The notes: generated from the letters alone by a model not told the origin. A stretch of 64,000 bases of DNA from Pseudoalteromonas rubra (GCF_005886805.2 NZ_CP045430.1:1178001-1242000), one strand, 5' to 3'; counted from the first letter of the stretch, positions 17,305 through 26,862 are shown. Numbers and translations: made by a program.

Positions 17305-17535
17305 TTAATGGCTGAGTTGACGCCAGGCGAAAATCATCACAGGGATCACAAGTAACCACAGCGCGCGAAGATAACGGTTCTGTCTGCCATTCAGACGTTT
17401 CAGTGCCGATTTCTCGTTACACGCAGCCACTTTATCAACATAAAAGTAGCCGTTATCCAGATACTCTTTACAGTTCTGTTCGTCCGCCGGTATGGCAACG
17501 AGTTTCTCTTGTTTTTTTAGTATGTAGAAATCCAT
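17305..17535 (-). CDS. Small single-pass membrane protein of unknown function
   Basis: The product is 76 residues. The N-terminal 45 are hydrophilic and include the pair C-K-E-Y-L and V-A-A-C-N. A basic patch (R-L-N-G-R-Q-N-R-Y-L-R) comes next, followed by one hydrophobic segment (A-L-W-L-L-V-I-P-V-M-I-F-A-W) at the C-terminus, as in tail-anchored proteins. I prefer the ATG at 17535 because a GGTGAG site lies just upstream; a GTG four codons earlier is possible. No family is recognised. Confidence 0.5.
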   Translation of the reverse strand: MDFYILKKQEKLVAIPADEQNCKEYLDNGYFYVDKVAACNEKSALKRLNGRQNRYLRALWLLVIPVMIFAWRQLSH

Positions 17536-17970
17536 ACTGCTCACCACATTTTTTGCTAAACGGGTACTTTGTACAGAGCAAAACCAACGCCAGTTTTACT
17601 CGCCGATTGAAAAGTCCGCGATTTTACTGGGAATTTAGTTCCGATTTCAACCATTGAATTTGGCTTTTTTAATTTATTTGTAAAATAGAGACAATAAATT
17701 TGCAAAATGGGAACTTGGCACGAAAATTTATTGTTATTTTGACATCATCACTATACTCATTTTATCACGCCCAAAACACGGGGTGAGTTACGTTTCGTGA
17801 CAATATAGACGAATGAGGCAAAATGACCATATATGCAAATCACTCAAAAGCAAAACGTACGCACTGCACACCGATTATTTCAATCCAGATAACAAGCTCA
17901 GCAGTAAAATAACAATAATTCCGCTCAATTCGCGGTATGATAAGACCCGAACACAACCAAGGGGTACCAC
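17536..17970. other. Gene-free AT-rich stretch
   Basis: I see no credible gene or repeat in these 435 bp. It should contain divergent promoters for the small membrane protein and the secreted DUF6702-like protein. The run of A and T around 17655-17770 is the most AT-rich part. Confidence 0.35.
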
Positions 17971-18465
17971 ATGAGGGATCGGCTGATTGCCGCACTGGCA
18001 TTAATTTGGGCAAACACAGCAACAGCGCACCAAATAAAAGCTGCAATGACGACTGTACTGGTTGACTCGGGTAACGAGCAGATCGAATTAATGCACCGGT
18101 TTTACCTGCACGATACCGAGCATGCGGTGGAAGACTTGTTTGGTGAAGACGCCGACCTGTTTCAAAACCAATCTGACAGAGCCCGCTTTGCAGAATATGT
18201 GCATGACACAGTGGAATTAAAGGATGAAGCTGGCCAAGCCATTCCCTTGACGCTATACAATGGCAGTATTGACGGGCAATTTTTCTGGGTTATCCAGCGC
18301 GCCCCTATGCCAGTTAAATTGAGCCGCTTACAGATGCGTCATGATGCACTCAGAGATATCTGGCCAACCCAGGTCAATATGGTCAACTTCAAAACTCAGC
18401 ACGCTGTTCAGACTCTGCATTTTAACGGCGACGATACCTGGCTGTGGGTGAGGTTTTCTCAGTAA
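17971..18465 (+). CDS. Secreted DUF6702-like protein
   Basis: This 164-residue product has a signal peptide ending A-T-A-H. The mature sequence opens H-Q-I-K-A-A-M-T-T-V-L, typical of DUF6702 proteins, whose mature N-terminus often reads H-x-F-x-x-S. It continues with H-R-F-Y-L-H-D-T-E-H-A-V-E-D-L. Proteins of this type are periplasmic and uncharacterised; some lie near peptidases or phosphatases. An AAGGGG site precedes the ATG. The next gene is a minus-strand phosphoesterase, so the two converge. Confidence 0.6.
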   Translation: MRDRLIAALALIWANTATAHQIKAAMTTVLVDSGNEQIELMHRFYLHDTEHAVEDLFGEDADLFQNQSDRARFAEYVHDTVELKDEAGQAIPLTLYNGSIDGQFFWVIQRAPMPVKLSRLQMRHDALRDIWPTQVNMVNFKTQHAVQTLHFNGDDTWLWVRFSQ

Positions 18466-18614
18466 ACCCCAACAACTAACACTTTGCCCCAGTCACTAAA
18501 TAGCACACCAATCAGTTACACCTTGACACTTACTCTGCAGCGCGTTTAGAGAAGAAGGTAGGCATATGTTAGCCAGGTTATCGCCACCGAATCATCAAGT
18601 GGCAACCAGTGCAC

Positions 18615-20066
18615 TCACCGTACAATCTGGCACAGAGCTTTACCTTGTTGTGCCAGCTTACTGCCACAGTCGAGGAATACTTGGCCCTGAGTGTTATAAA
18701 ACTGCCCCTGCCATTGATCGTCCTCTTCCAGCTTAATGGAGATGTAACCAAACTCTCCCTGAGTGTTCCCCTGCGCGCGCTTACCATCAATTTGAGTACT
18801 GAACCCGCTGTTTGCACCGGTTGAACTCAGGCTAACACCACTGTTGCCGACCACCAATTGAGGTGGACGATCACTGCCCTTACCAAAAGCCAGCGACTGG
18901 TAAATATGCATATGACCAGATAGAGACAAGCTGACCTCAGACGGTAGCTGCTGCGATACAGTCGTCTTCAGCGCCGTTTGCAGCATATCTGTGATTGAAG
19001 GAGTGCCAACCGGTCCGCTTTGTCCCCAAATAGGTCTATGCGTCATCATCCATAACGGGGTTTTTACCCGAGAAGCCAGCCGCTGCAATTGAGAATACTG
19101 GTCACGATACTGGCGCGTGAGTGTTTGTGGCGAGCGTGAATCGCAAGCATTGGCAGAATCCATCACCCACAATGCCAGCGACTCCAGTTCAAGCAAATAG
19201 GGGTCTAGCATCACAATATGGTCGCTTGCTTCGCTGGGTGGCTGGCTGAATTCCCCCTGATAAGGGCATGACTGCTGTGCAACGCCCCCCGGTAAGTCAG
19301 AGCCAGGTCCCAGGAAATAAAACCAGCCGGGACCTGCACGGCTACACAGCTCATGATTACCGCGGGCAAATACCCAAGGTGCACTGGCCAGCAAAGACTT
19401 AGCCGGTGCAAACAAATCAGCCTGCCAACTCTGCCAGGTATCGGGTTTTGGACTGCCGCTGGCATTTTGCGAGTAATACGTCTCTGTTAGACCACATGAC
19501 GGACCACCGTAACCACCATCTCCCGCATCGTACGCGTAAATATCTTTACTGATGCTGCCCGACGTACCGCGGTAGTTGAAATCCCCCATATGTAGGATCA
19601 ACTGTTTGCTTTGCCTGGCACCCAGGTCCGCCAGCTGAGCAAAAGGTTGCGCAGCACTTGCTCCTTCACATACTGAACTCTTACATCCGGAGTCTCCAAA
19701 TACCTGAATTTGCTCTGGAGCCAGGTTGACGGGAGCCAGTTCAACCCCGCCATAAGAAAGACGATACTGAGTATCTGGACGGATCACGGCTTCACAAACT
19801 GTGACTGGAAAATGAACGGGATCCGGATTTAATCGCCTGGCCCGGGTTTTTATCGCCTGTTCACCCGCGTGTATTAGCTGCGGACATTGCTGATCATTAA
19901 TATGTGCGCCGTCGACAATGGCTCTGGCATAAACTTGCACACCCCCACCCTGTGCGGGGGCCAGCATAGTATAAGCGGCATGAACGAGTGGATCGTGTGC
20001 TGCACTGTCGGCAGTGCCCGTGCAACCAGAGAGTAAAACGACGAGAGGAAGCATATATTTGCGCAT
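18615..20066 (-). CDS. Calcineurin-like metallophosphoesterase lipoprotein
   Basis: The 483-residue product has a short lipoprotein signal (L-L-S-G-C, C15). The phosphoesterase motifs run in order: F-G-D-S-G, M-G-D-F-N-Y, R-G-N-H-E-L, T-H-R-P and S-G-H-M-H. Six or more cysteines in the mature part suggest disulphides, in keeping with an envelope location. The family hydrolyses phosphomonoesters or diesters using a two-metal centre, and the overall shape is like purple acid phosphatases. Substrate is unknown. It is one of three phosphoesterase-type envelope genes between 9 and 23 kb. Confidence 0.82.
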   Translation of the reverse strand: MRKYMLPLVVLLSGCTGTADSAAHDPLVHAAYTMLAPAQGGGVQVYARAIVDGAHINDQQCPQLIHAGEQAIKTRARRLNPDPVHFPVTVCEAVIRPDTQYRLSYGGVELAPVNLAPEQIQVFGDSGCKSSVCEGASAAQPFAQLADLGARQSKQLILHMGDFNYRGTSGSISKDIYAYDAGDGGYGGPSCGLTETYYSQNASGSPKPDTWQSWQADLFAPAKSLLASAPWVFARGNHELCSRAGPGWFYFLGPGSDLPGGVAQQSCPYQGEFSQPPSEASDHIVMLDPYLLELESLALWVMDSANACDSRSPQTLTRQYRDQYSQLQRLASRVKTPLWMMTHRPIWGQSGPVGTPSITDMLQTALKTTVSQQLPSEVSLSLSGHMHIYQSLAFGKGSDRPPQLVVGNSGVSLSSTGANSGFSTQIDGKRAQGNTQGEFGYISIKLEEDDQWQGQFYNTQGQVFLDCGSKLAQQGKALCQIVR

Positions 20067-20152
20067 GGTTATTCCTTGTTTGCGGCTCCATTAGCTTCCT
20101 TAGTGTAGACCACAATAAAGCGGTGTTGATATTACCCCGCATTTCACACTGC

Positions 20153-20989
20153 TCAGCGTGGCACGCTGTGATGGGTATAGCGCTCAACCAACTCATCGAT
20201 ATCTGGACGAAGGCGCTCTATTGCGCCATTAAAACGCGCCAATTGTGCTGCATCGAACAACCCTTTGCGCAATAAAAAATGCACCTGGTTGTTGTGGACT
20301 GGATAGTCCCAAATATAAAAGTTTTTAATGCCCAGCTTACGCGCCATGAAACGCCCGAGTATCTCGTCTTCGATGATGAAATCGACCCGCTTTTTTGCCA
20401 ACATTTCAATACGCTGAGGGCTGCCAGAAATCCCCACCAACAAATGGCCAAAATTGGGGTTTTCGGCAAGATTTTTGAGCTCATCACCATAATAAGAACC
20501 TATGCTCAGGCCGATACGATAGCCCAACCGCAACAAAGCTTTTAAATCAATGGCCATACGGGGCTGACGCAATGAAAAAAGTCGCATTTTTTCCCAGCGA
20601 TAGGGGGCTGAAAACACCCCTAACTCAGCACGTTCCTGTACATAACTGACCATCAATAAGACATCGACCGTCCCCTTACCCAGCTGATCTAAACTTCGGG
20701 CAGAGGTAGGCAAGCGCAAAAATCGAGGGCACATGTTCAGCTGTGCGAACACCTTACGTGCTATTTCCACATCCAACCCGTACGCCCCACGCTCATCGAC
20801 CGCTGTCAGCGGCGGCCAGTCAGCGACGACGCCAATTTTAACTTCGCTGGTACACAGTTGCTGTGCACTGACTTGTGACCCATAAAAAAAAGCACCGGCA
20901 ATAAAAAAACACCACATTCTGAGATACAACCTGATACCAATCACTCTCACCTGCTTATTCTCTGACCTGTATCTTTTAGTTATAGCCAT
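20153..20989 (-). CDS. Periplasmic solute-binding protein, family 3 (PBPb-like)
   Basis: The product is up to 278 residues. A hydrophobic signal segment ends S-Q-V-S-A, and the true start may be the internal methionine at residue 25. The mature part has the family-3 opening V-K-I-G-V-V-A-D-W-P-P-L, then G-A-Y-G-L-D-V-E-I-A-R-K-V-F, and a late helix R-F-N-G-A-I-E-R-L. These proteins bind amino acids or related ligands, or act as sensors. No ABC permease genes are adjacent, so it may be an orphan sensor-like binding protein. The minus-strand phosphoesterase follows 86 bp downstream. Confidence 0.75.
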   Translation of the reverse strand: MAITKRYRSENKQVRVIGIRLYLRMWCFFIAGAFFYGSQVSAQQLCTSEVKIGVVADWPPLTAVDERGAYGLDVEIARKVFAQLNMCPRFLRLPTSARSLDQLGKGTVDVLLMVSYVQERAELGVFSAPYRWEKMRLFSLRQPRMAIDLKALLRLGYRIGLSIGSYYGDELKNLAENPNFGHLLVGISGSPQRIEMLAKKRVDFIIEDEILGRFMARKLGIKNFYIWDYPVHNNQVHFLLRKGLFDAAQLARFNGAIERLRPDIDELVERYTHHSVPR

Positions 20990-21119
20990 TATCGCGCCAG
21001 TTTTAAATCAAAGATGTCAGATTGGCCACCTCACTGGTTAAATGTAATATTTTTGTTGTATAAAATTAACATGAACACGTTTAAATACGGCCCAAAAATG
21101 ATAATTAGAGTATTTACTT

Positions 21120-22697
21120 ATGAGCCTATCCCGTCGCGATTTCTTTAAAACCAGCCTAATGCTGTCAACTGTTCCCCTTACCTTAGGACTGAGTGGCTGT
21201 ACTTTTTCTCAGAGCCCGTTCAGCCATGGCGTTGCCAGTGGCGACCCATTGGATGATCGAGCGATCTTATGGACCCGCATTACCATTCCACCTGAAGTGC
21301 AGGAGCGGGTGGATATGAATACACTCAGTGTCAAAGCACTCTGGCAGGTTAGTGCAGATCCGCAGTTTTCTCACCTGATTGCTGAGGGCTATGAAATCAC
21401 CGATAAACAACGCGACTTTACCGTTAAGGTCGATGCAACCGGGCTGGCACCTGATACTCGCTATTTTTATCGCTTTATCATCGATGAATTGGATGAGCCA
21501 GTTATCTCGCCAACAGGCCGGACTAAAACGCTGCCAGCCTACGATGTTAGCCAGGTAAAACTGGCCATGACATCCTGCTCGCACTTTAGCTATGGTTACT
21601 TTAACGTGTATGCACGTATCGCCGAAATTGAAGACCTGGATGCGGTGCTGCACCTTGGTGATTACCTGTACGAATACGGCAATAAAGATGTGTACCGCAA
21701 CCCGTTCTTATGGAATCGTAAAGTTCAGCCCGCCCACGAAATGGTGACCCTGGATGACTACCGGGTTCGTCATGCCTGTTATAAAACTGACGAAGACTTG
21801 CAAACCCTGCATCAGACTCACCCGATGATCTGTATCTGGGATGACCACGAATTCACCAACGATACCTGGTCGGGCGGGGCAGAGAACCACAATGACGGTG
21901 AGGGTGACTGGCAAACCCGTAAAGCGGCTGCCATTAAAGCCTATTATGAGTGGATGCCGATCCGTGAACCCAGCGATAACAACCGGGAACGATCTTATCG
22001 CCGCTTCCAGTTTGGATCTTTGCTGGATCTGAATATGCTCGACACTCGCCTGATCGGTCGCGATCAGCAAGTTGAGATCAAAGATCCTGCCCGACTTGAT
22101 GAATCGCGAACTTTACTGGGTTATGCGCAGGAGCAATGGTTATACGACAACCTGTTTGAGGCTAAACAAAATGGCGTGCAGTGGAAGTTATTGGGCCAGC
22201 AAGTGCAGATGATGCAAATTCAGATGCTGGGTAAACCCATTAATGGTGATGCCTGGGACGGTTACCCGGCCGCACGTCATCGCCTGTTAGACTTTATCGA
22301 ACAAAACCAGATAGATAACGTGGTATTCTTAACCGGTGACGTACACTCTTCCTGGGCCGCCAACATCTGTAAAAACCCTTATGACTGGCACGAATACAAC
22401 CGCTTCACTCATGAAGGGGCCATCGCAGTAGAGATCGTGACTTCCTCGGTGACATCACCATCTATTCCGGTACCGGGCTTGCAGCAGCTGGTAGGTGATG
22501 TTGGTAAAATTTTGATCCCAGAGAATCCTCACATCCGCTATGTCGACCTCGCCAATCGCGGTTTTGTAACCCTGGACATCACTCGGGACGAGCTCAACGC
22601 CAGCTGGCACCATGTGCCGTTTGTCGGCTTTAAAAATGACCAGTCGCATATTGGCAAACGTTATACCGTTAAGGCAGGCAAAGCCAAACTGGTTTAA
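21120..22697 (+). CDS. phoD: PhoD-family alkaline phosphatase/phosphodiesterase with Tat signal
   Basis: The 525-residue product begins with a twin-arginine motif (L-S-R-R-D-F-F-K, R5-R6) and a hydrophobic segment ending G-L-S-G-C. It is therefore exported folded through Tat and possibly lipidated. PhoD landmarks follow: S-C-S-H-F, G-D-Y-L-Y-E-Y-G, W-D-D-H-E-F-T-N-D, and T-G-D-V-H-S-S-W. PhoD enzymes bind iron and calcium and release phosphate from mono- and diesters. The upstream 130 bp are AT-rich. I saw no convincing Pho box, so phosphate control is possible but not shown. Confidence 0.93.
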   Translation: MSLSRRDFFKTSLMLSTVPLTLGLSGCTFSQSPFSHGVASGDPLDDRAILWTRITIPPEVQERVDMNTLSVKALWQVSADPQFSHLIAEGYEITDKQRDFTVKVDATGLAPDTRYFYRFIIDELDEPVISPTGRTKTLPAYDVSQVKLAMTSCSHFSYGYFNVYARIAEIEDLDAVLHLGDYLYEYGNKDVYRNPFLWNRKVQPAHEMVTLDDYRVRHACYKTDEDLQTLHQTHPMICIWDDHEFTNDTWSGGAENHNDGEGDWQTRKAAAIKAYYEWMPIREPSDNNRERSYRRFQFGSLLDLNMLDTRLIGRDQQVEIKDPARLDESRTLLGYAQEQWLYDNLFEAKQNGVQWKLLGQQVQMMQIQMLGKPINGDAWDGYPAARHRLLDFIEQNQIDNVVFLTGDVHSSWAANICKNPYDWHEYNRFTHEGAIAVEIVTSSVTSPSIPVPGLQQLVGDVGKILIPENPHIRYVDLANRGFVTLDITRDELNASWHHVPFVGFKNDQSHIGKRYTVKAGKAKLV

Positions 22698-22827
22698 TAA
22701 CAAATACAATTGGCACTTTTGCGTTATCAGGGCGCATCCGTGCCACTTTTTAGCCTTACCAACCAAAAATAAAAGTCAATTAAAATCAGAGACATAAAAA
22801 ACACTCAAACTTTTTTCAAAAAACTTG

Positions 22828-22855
22828 CTTGAAAAGCGTTTACCCCGGCCATAGA
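22828..22855 (+). promoter_or_regulatory. Sigma-32-type heat-shock promoter, copy 1
   Basis: CTTGAAA, 12 nt, then GGCCATAGA fits the heat-shock sigma factor pattern (CTTGAAA and CCCCATNT) with a mismatch in the first bases of the -10. It lies about 150 bp before the small heat-shock gene, leaving a long leader. The second copy at 28637-28664 is the same apart from a change in the spacer. Confidence 0.55.
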
Positions 22856-23007
22856 TAGATTTGTGAGGACGCCGACAGGGTCCAAAACCAAACTAAGACT
22901 TTGTTTTAAAAGCCTTTATTTAAGTAATGTTAGAATTAAAAACCCGCTATTTACTGGTTTATTGCAAAGAGTAAATGGCTTAATTATCGCTTTATGAGGA
23001 TACGATT

Positions 23008-23454
23008 ATGCGTACAGTAGATTTATCACCCCTTTACCGTTCATTCATCGGTTTCGATCACCTTGCATCTATGATGGATGCGGCGCAGCGTAGCAGCGAA
23101 AAACAGCCCAGCTACCCGCCATACAACATCGAAGCCTTAGCTGAAGACAAGTACCAGATTACCATGGCGGTGGCCGGCTTTACGGAGCAGGAGTTATCGC
23201 TGGAGTCGGAAAACAACACGCTGAGCGTCAAGGGCGAGAAGCAAAATAAAGAAGACAAAACCGACCGAAAGTTTATTCACCAGGGCATTGCCGAGCGCAA
23301 CTTTGAGCGCAAATTCCAGCTGGGCGATCATGTAAAAGTGATTGGCGCTTCGCTTGAAAACGGCCTGTTGTTGATTGACCTGGAGCGCGAAGTACCGGAA
23401 GCGTTAAAGCCAAGAAAAATTGAAATTGGCACCGGTAAGCTGATTGAAGGTTAA
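23008..23454 (+). CDS. Small heat-shock protein (Hsp20/IbpA type), copy 1
   Basis: The 148-residue protein has the IbpA layout: an N-terminal M-R-T-V-D-L-S-P-L-Y-R-S-F-I-G-F-D, a Y-P-P-Y-N-I-E boundary, and an alpha-crystallin domain (about residues 35-130) with the G-I-A-E-R-N-F-E-R-K-F segment and A-S-L-E-N-G-L-L. These ATP-independent chaperones hold unfolding proteins for DnaK and ClpB. The coding sequence is identical to that at 28817-29263. A GAGGAT site precedes the ATG. A sigma-32-like promoter and a strong terminator bracket the gene. Confidence 0.93.
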   Translation: MRTVDLSPLYRSFIGFDHLASMMDAAQRSSEKQPSYPPYNIEALAEDKYQITMAVAGFTEQELSLESENNTLSVKGEKQNKEDKTDRKFIHQGIAERNFERKFQLGDHVKVIGASLENGLLLIDLEREVPEALKPRKIEIGTGKLIEG

Positions 23455-23515
23455 TACCTGAAGAGTAGTAATTACTCACTCCCTTTTCCTTTTATTACAT
23501 TGTTGAATTCCCACC

Positions 23516-23540
23516 AGCCGCCCGAAAGGGCGGCTTTTTT
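23516..23540 (+). terminator. Terminator of heat-shock gene copy 1
   Basis: AGCCGCCC / GGGCGGCT with a GAAA tetraloop is followed by a T run. It is the right boundary of the duplicated unit. Confidence 0.85.
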
Positions 23541-23559
23541 GTGTGCTGTAAGAGATTAT

Positions 23560-23964
23560 CTAAATTGCCACGCCCAGTGCCTCGGCCACCCGTGTGGCAT
23601 GTGGACCTAACCAGCCCAGCACCGGAGTAAAACGCTCGACCAACTTTTCACTATGGCTGGCAAAGCTTTCAGCCTCTTTGGCTATTTTAGCCGCACGGGC
23701 CAGCGACTCCGCTACCTCAACCTTATCAGGCTGCGCCTGTTCGATTTCTTCTTGTGCCTCCTCCAGCGCATTATTCAGTTTGCGCGACTGCGCAATACCA
23801 AGCTCACCCAACGCTGTGGCTAACTCACCCAGCGCCCGCTGAATATCCACTGTCTGGGGCTCAGGCATTGTGATGTTGGGAGCGGCATAAATCTGATTCT
23901 GATCACCTGTGTTTATCACCGCGCCATTGGCATTGCCACCCACCTGTATTGTCCTGTCTGTCAT
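23560..23964 (-). CDS. Small helical partner of the STAND NTPase, sharing its N-terminal GxxN...TGDxNQ motif
   Basis: The product is 134 residues. Residues 6-25 carry a beta-type repeat motif (G-G-N-A-N-G, then N-T-G-D-Q-N-Q) that matches the start of the neighbouring NTPase (Q-G-S-A-N-Q, then I-T-G-D-H-N-Q). The rest is alpha-helical and rich in Ala, Glu and Leu, and ends in a hydrophobic helix (F-T-P-V-L-G-W-L-G-P-H). Its start is 6 bp beyond the NTPase stop, with the AGGAG site inside the last NTPase codons, so translation is coupled. Such shared motifs are known from NLR-like proteins and their effectors, where they let the partners co-assemble. The function here is inferred. Confidence 0.62.
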   Translation of the reverse strand: MTDRTIQVGGNANGAVINTGDQNQIYAAPNITMPEPQTVDIQRALGELATALGELGIAQSRKLNNALEEAQEEIEQAQPDKVEVAESLARAAKIAKEAESFASHSEKLVERFTPVLGWLGPHATRVAEALGVAI

Positions 23965-23970
23965 GGGATA

Positions 23971-26862
23971 TTACTCCTGTTTTAATTCATTGAGTTTTTC
24001 GATAATTGGGTTTACCAGTTCAATATCCGGCTCCTGCTCTGCGCCCTCACAATAATCAAGGTAGTTGCTCAGCATCAATTTTACCCTCGATCCATACGCC
24101 TCTGGCCATCTAAGAAAGTAGGGAGAAAATAGCTGTACAGCTTCCTGCGAACTAGCCACCGCAGCTTCGTGCTGACCTAATTTGCTTTGTAAGACTGCAA
24201 GGTTATTCAGTGACATGGCCAGGTCAGGCGAATAAATATCGGGACTCATTTGAACCAACGAACTGAAGTGTTCAACGGCTTTCTGCGAAGTGTTTAGGGC
24301 GGCTTCGTACTGACCTAGCTCGCCTTGTAAGACTGCGAGGTTATTCAGTGACATGGTCAGGTCAGACAAATAAACATCGGGACTCGTTTGAACCAACGAA
24401 CTGAAGTATTCAACGGCTTCCCGCAAAGTGTTTAGGGCCGCTTCGTGCTCGCCCAGCTCGCTGTATCGGCTAGCAAGATTGTTCAGTGACATAGCCAGGT
24501 CAGGCAAAAAGGCATCGGGACTCTTCTGAGTTAGCACTCTACGCAATTCAACAGCTTCTTTTGCGGAGGCCAGCGCGGCTTCGCACTGGCCAGACTCACT
24601 TTGCAGGTTAGCAAGATTATTCAGTACAGAGGCTAGATTGGGCAAAAAGGCATCGGGGCTCACCTGAGCGAGTGCTCTGCTGTGTTCAACGGCTTCCATT
24701 GCGGTGGTCAGGGCCGCTTCGTGCAAGCCCAACGAGCTTTGCCGAGTAGCAAGGTTATTCAGAGCCGTGGCCAGATTGGGCAAATAGGTATCAGGGTGAG
24801 CCTGAACTAGTTTTCTTCTTAGTTCAACAGCTTCCAGCGCTGTGGCCAGCGCCGCTTCGTGCTGTTCCAGATCGCTTTGCCGGTTAGCAAGGTTATTCAG
24901 TGAAGCCGCTAAGTTTGGCAAATAGACACCGGGATGGTCCTGAGCCAGCCTTCTTCTTAGTTCAACAGCTTTTTGTGCGCTGGTAAGGGCTGCTTCGCGA
25001 TGGCCTAGTCTACTTTGCCGATTAGCAAGAGTATTCAGAGCCGCAGCCAGGTTGGATAAGAAAGCACTAGGGTTCACCTGACTGAGTGCTTTGAAGTGTT
25101 CAACTGCTTCCAGCGCACAGGACAGAGCGGCTTCGTGCTTACCCAAAGCGCTTTGCCGATTAGAAAGATTATTCAGAGCAATAGCCAAATGTTCCGAATA
25201 GGCATCGGGGCGAGTCTTAGTGAGCGCTCTACAATGCTCAACAGCTTCAAGCGCAGTGGTCAGTGCGGCTTCACGTTGACCCAAGTTGCTTTGTCGGTTT
25301 GCAAGCGTGTTCAGCGACATGGCTAATCTGGATAACACGATCTCACTGGTCTGCTGCTCGGCAAGAACCAGATCTTGCTGATATGAGATGGTTGCCAATT
25401 TACAGGCTAATTCTGCCAGAGCGATAGAGCTGTGCGGTATGGCATCATTGAGTAACTCTACCAGCTCCAAATTGTGTCGGCTATCATCAACCAACTGCTC
25501 TGCCCACTTTAACAAGTGGGCCTGTTGATCGGTTAGCTGGCTGACCGGACAGGCAAAATCCTGTAACAGACGAACCAGCGTAGCGGCGGCCAGCTCCTGA
25601 CCGTATTCAAGGGTACGAGCCAGGATGTCGGGCGCTTTTAAGCTTCGCTCTCTGTCACTTTGCAGCAGCTGTATACACATGGCCTCAGCGATCAGGTCTG
25701 GCTGAGTGGTTGACAGTCTGACTGTTTCGTCTCCGTCTTCCGCTGGCGGAAACGCCTGCTGCAACGCCAGTAACTCTTTATCCAGGCTTGGACTGTGCCA
25801 GCCCATGGCGATCAACTCAGCGCTGAGTGTCTGGCGCATATCGGCAATATGGAGACCGCCACACAGCAAATGAAAGCACAGGCAATGAGCCAGCTTAGTG
25901 GCATCGCCCCCTTCGCCAAAACACTTATTAAAGCGGTCGATTTCTCGCTGCGCCAGTTTTTCGGCCGCGGCCAGATAATGCAATGATAAAGCCGCGCGCG
26001 GCAACATGTCCCGGCACAGAATACCGGCCATAACCAGCGCCAGTGGATTACCAAATTGCGGGTCGGCCAGAGCAGTATCAAAGTCGGCTTGTTCATTAGC
26101 TTCGGGGATTGCGCTGGCTCGAGGGCTCGACACCAGCGCTTGCGCAGCATTCAGTGCTGCACACAATACAGCTCTCCTGATGGTGATATCACTCAGCCCG
26201 GCCAGTGCATAGGGCTCGTGCTGAATAAACAGGTCAAGCCGCGCCTGGTCGCTGCCTAAAGCGGAGCCTGTTAACGTGTGCCACCAACCGGCCTCTTTAC
26301 TGGCTTCGCGTTCCAGCAGCAAGATACGCACCCGGATGCCATCGGCCAGCTCGTCGAGCTGAGACAGGGCATCTAGCCATTGCGCCAGTGCCTTCGCATT
26401 GGCGCCGGCGTAATCAACCACCAGCAATAAAGAATGAGACCAGTTTGCCTGGGCAAATTTAAAGGCATGCGCCAGCTGTGCCAAGTCGTCGCTACGTACA
26501 AAACCCGCTGCCCAACCCGGTTGCTGCTCTGCCTGTTCGCACAGCTCAATGGCCAGTCGCGTTTTGCCACTGCCTGCAGAGGCAGTGATGGCAAAGACGG
26601 AAATATCCCTGTCGTCACTTAGCCATTCATTGAGTAACTTTAGCTCGTGCCCCCGGCCCAGCAATTTCAGTGCTTTGTTGTGCGCGCTGAGAATATCAAG
26701 CACATTCGGTGGGGTTTGCGGACCTCGACGCCGCCGGGCAGGGGTATGATGGCGCACCAGCGGAATGCGAAATTCCACCGCGCCTCCCACCTGATTATGA
26801 TCGCCGGTAATAATAATGCTCTGATTGGCACTGCCCTGCACTGACACGCTGCGCTCAGCCAT
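23971..26862 (-). CDS. STAND-type P-loop NTPase with nine C-terminal TPR repeats
   Basis: I start at the ATG at 26862, which has a GGGAGAG site; 963 residues follow. Residues about 5-26 carry the G-x-x-N...T-G-D-x-N-Q motif shared with the downstream gene. An NTPase module follows, with Walker A (A-S-A-G-S-G-K-T) at 94-101 and Walker B (L-L-L-V-V-D) ending at D150. Then come a helical region and nine 46-residue tetratricopeptide repeats of kinesin-light-chain type at about 510-920 (L-N-N-L-A-x-R-Q-S-x-L-G). This order (signalling motif, switch NTPase, repeat sensor) is that of NLR-like STAND proteins, many of which act in phage defence or programmed death. The specific trigger is unknown. Confidence 0.82.
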   Translation of the reverse strand: MAERSVSVQGSANQSIIITGDHNQVGGAVEFRIPLVRHHTPARRRRGPQTPPNVLDILSAHNKALKLLGRGHELKLLNEWLSDDRDISVFAITASAGSGKTRLAIELCEQAEQQPGWAAGFVRSDDLAQLAHAFKFAQANWSHSLLLVVDYAGANAKALAQWLDALSQLDELADGIRVRILLLEREASKEAGWWHTLTGSALGSDQARLDLFIQHEPYALAGLSDITIRRAVLCAALNAAQALVSSPRASAIPEANEQADFDTALADPQFGNPLALVMAGILCRDMLPRAALSLHYLAAAEKLAQREIDRFNKCFGEGGDATKLAHCLCFHLLCGGLHIADMRQTLSAELIAMGWHSPSLDKELLALQQAFPPAEDGDETVRLSTTQPDLIAEAMCIQLLQSDRERSLKAPDILARTLEYGQELAAATLVRLLQDFACPVSQLTDQQAHLLKWAEQLVDDSRHNLELVELLNDAIPHSSIALAELACKLATISYQQDLVLAEQQTSEIVLSRLAMSLNTLANRQSNLGQREAALTTALEAVEHCRALTKTRPDAYSEHLAIALNNLSNRQSALGKHEAALSCALEAVEHFKALSQVNPSAFLSNLAAALNTLANRQSRLGHREAALTSAQKAVELRRRLAQDHPGVYLPNLAASLNNLANRQSDLEQHEAALATALEAVELRRKLVQAHPDTYLPNLATALNNLATRQSSLGLHEAALTTAMEAVEHSRALAQVSPDAFLPNLASVLNNLANLQSESGQCEAALASAKEAVELRRVLTQKSPDAFLPDLAMSLNNLASRYSELGEHEAALNTLREAVEYFSSLVQTSPDVYLSDLTMSLNNLAVLQGELGQYEAALNTSQKAVEHFSSLVQMSPDIYSPDLAMSLNNLAVLQSKLGQHEAAVASSQEAVQLFSPYFLRWPEAYGSRVKLMLSNYLDYCEGAEQEPDIELVNPIIEKLNELKQE

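Larger units (their letters stand above)
22761..23540 (+). repeat. 780-bp direct repeat, left copy
   Basis: From AACCAAAAATAAAAG to the T run of the terminator, this stretch recurs at 28570-29349, offset 5,809 bp. I count three base differences, all in the upstream region (two near the promoter and one in the leader). The coding part is identical. It contains promoter, leader, heat-shock gene and terminator, so a whole transcription unit was duplicated. Confidence 0.95.
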
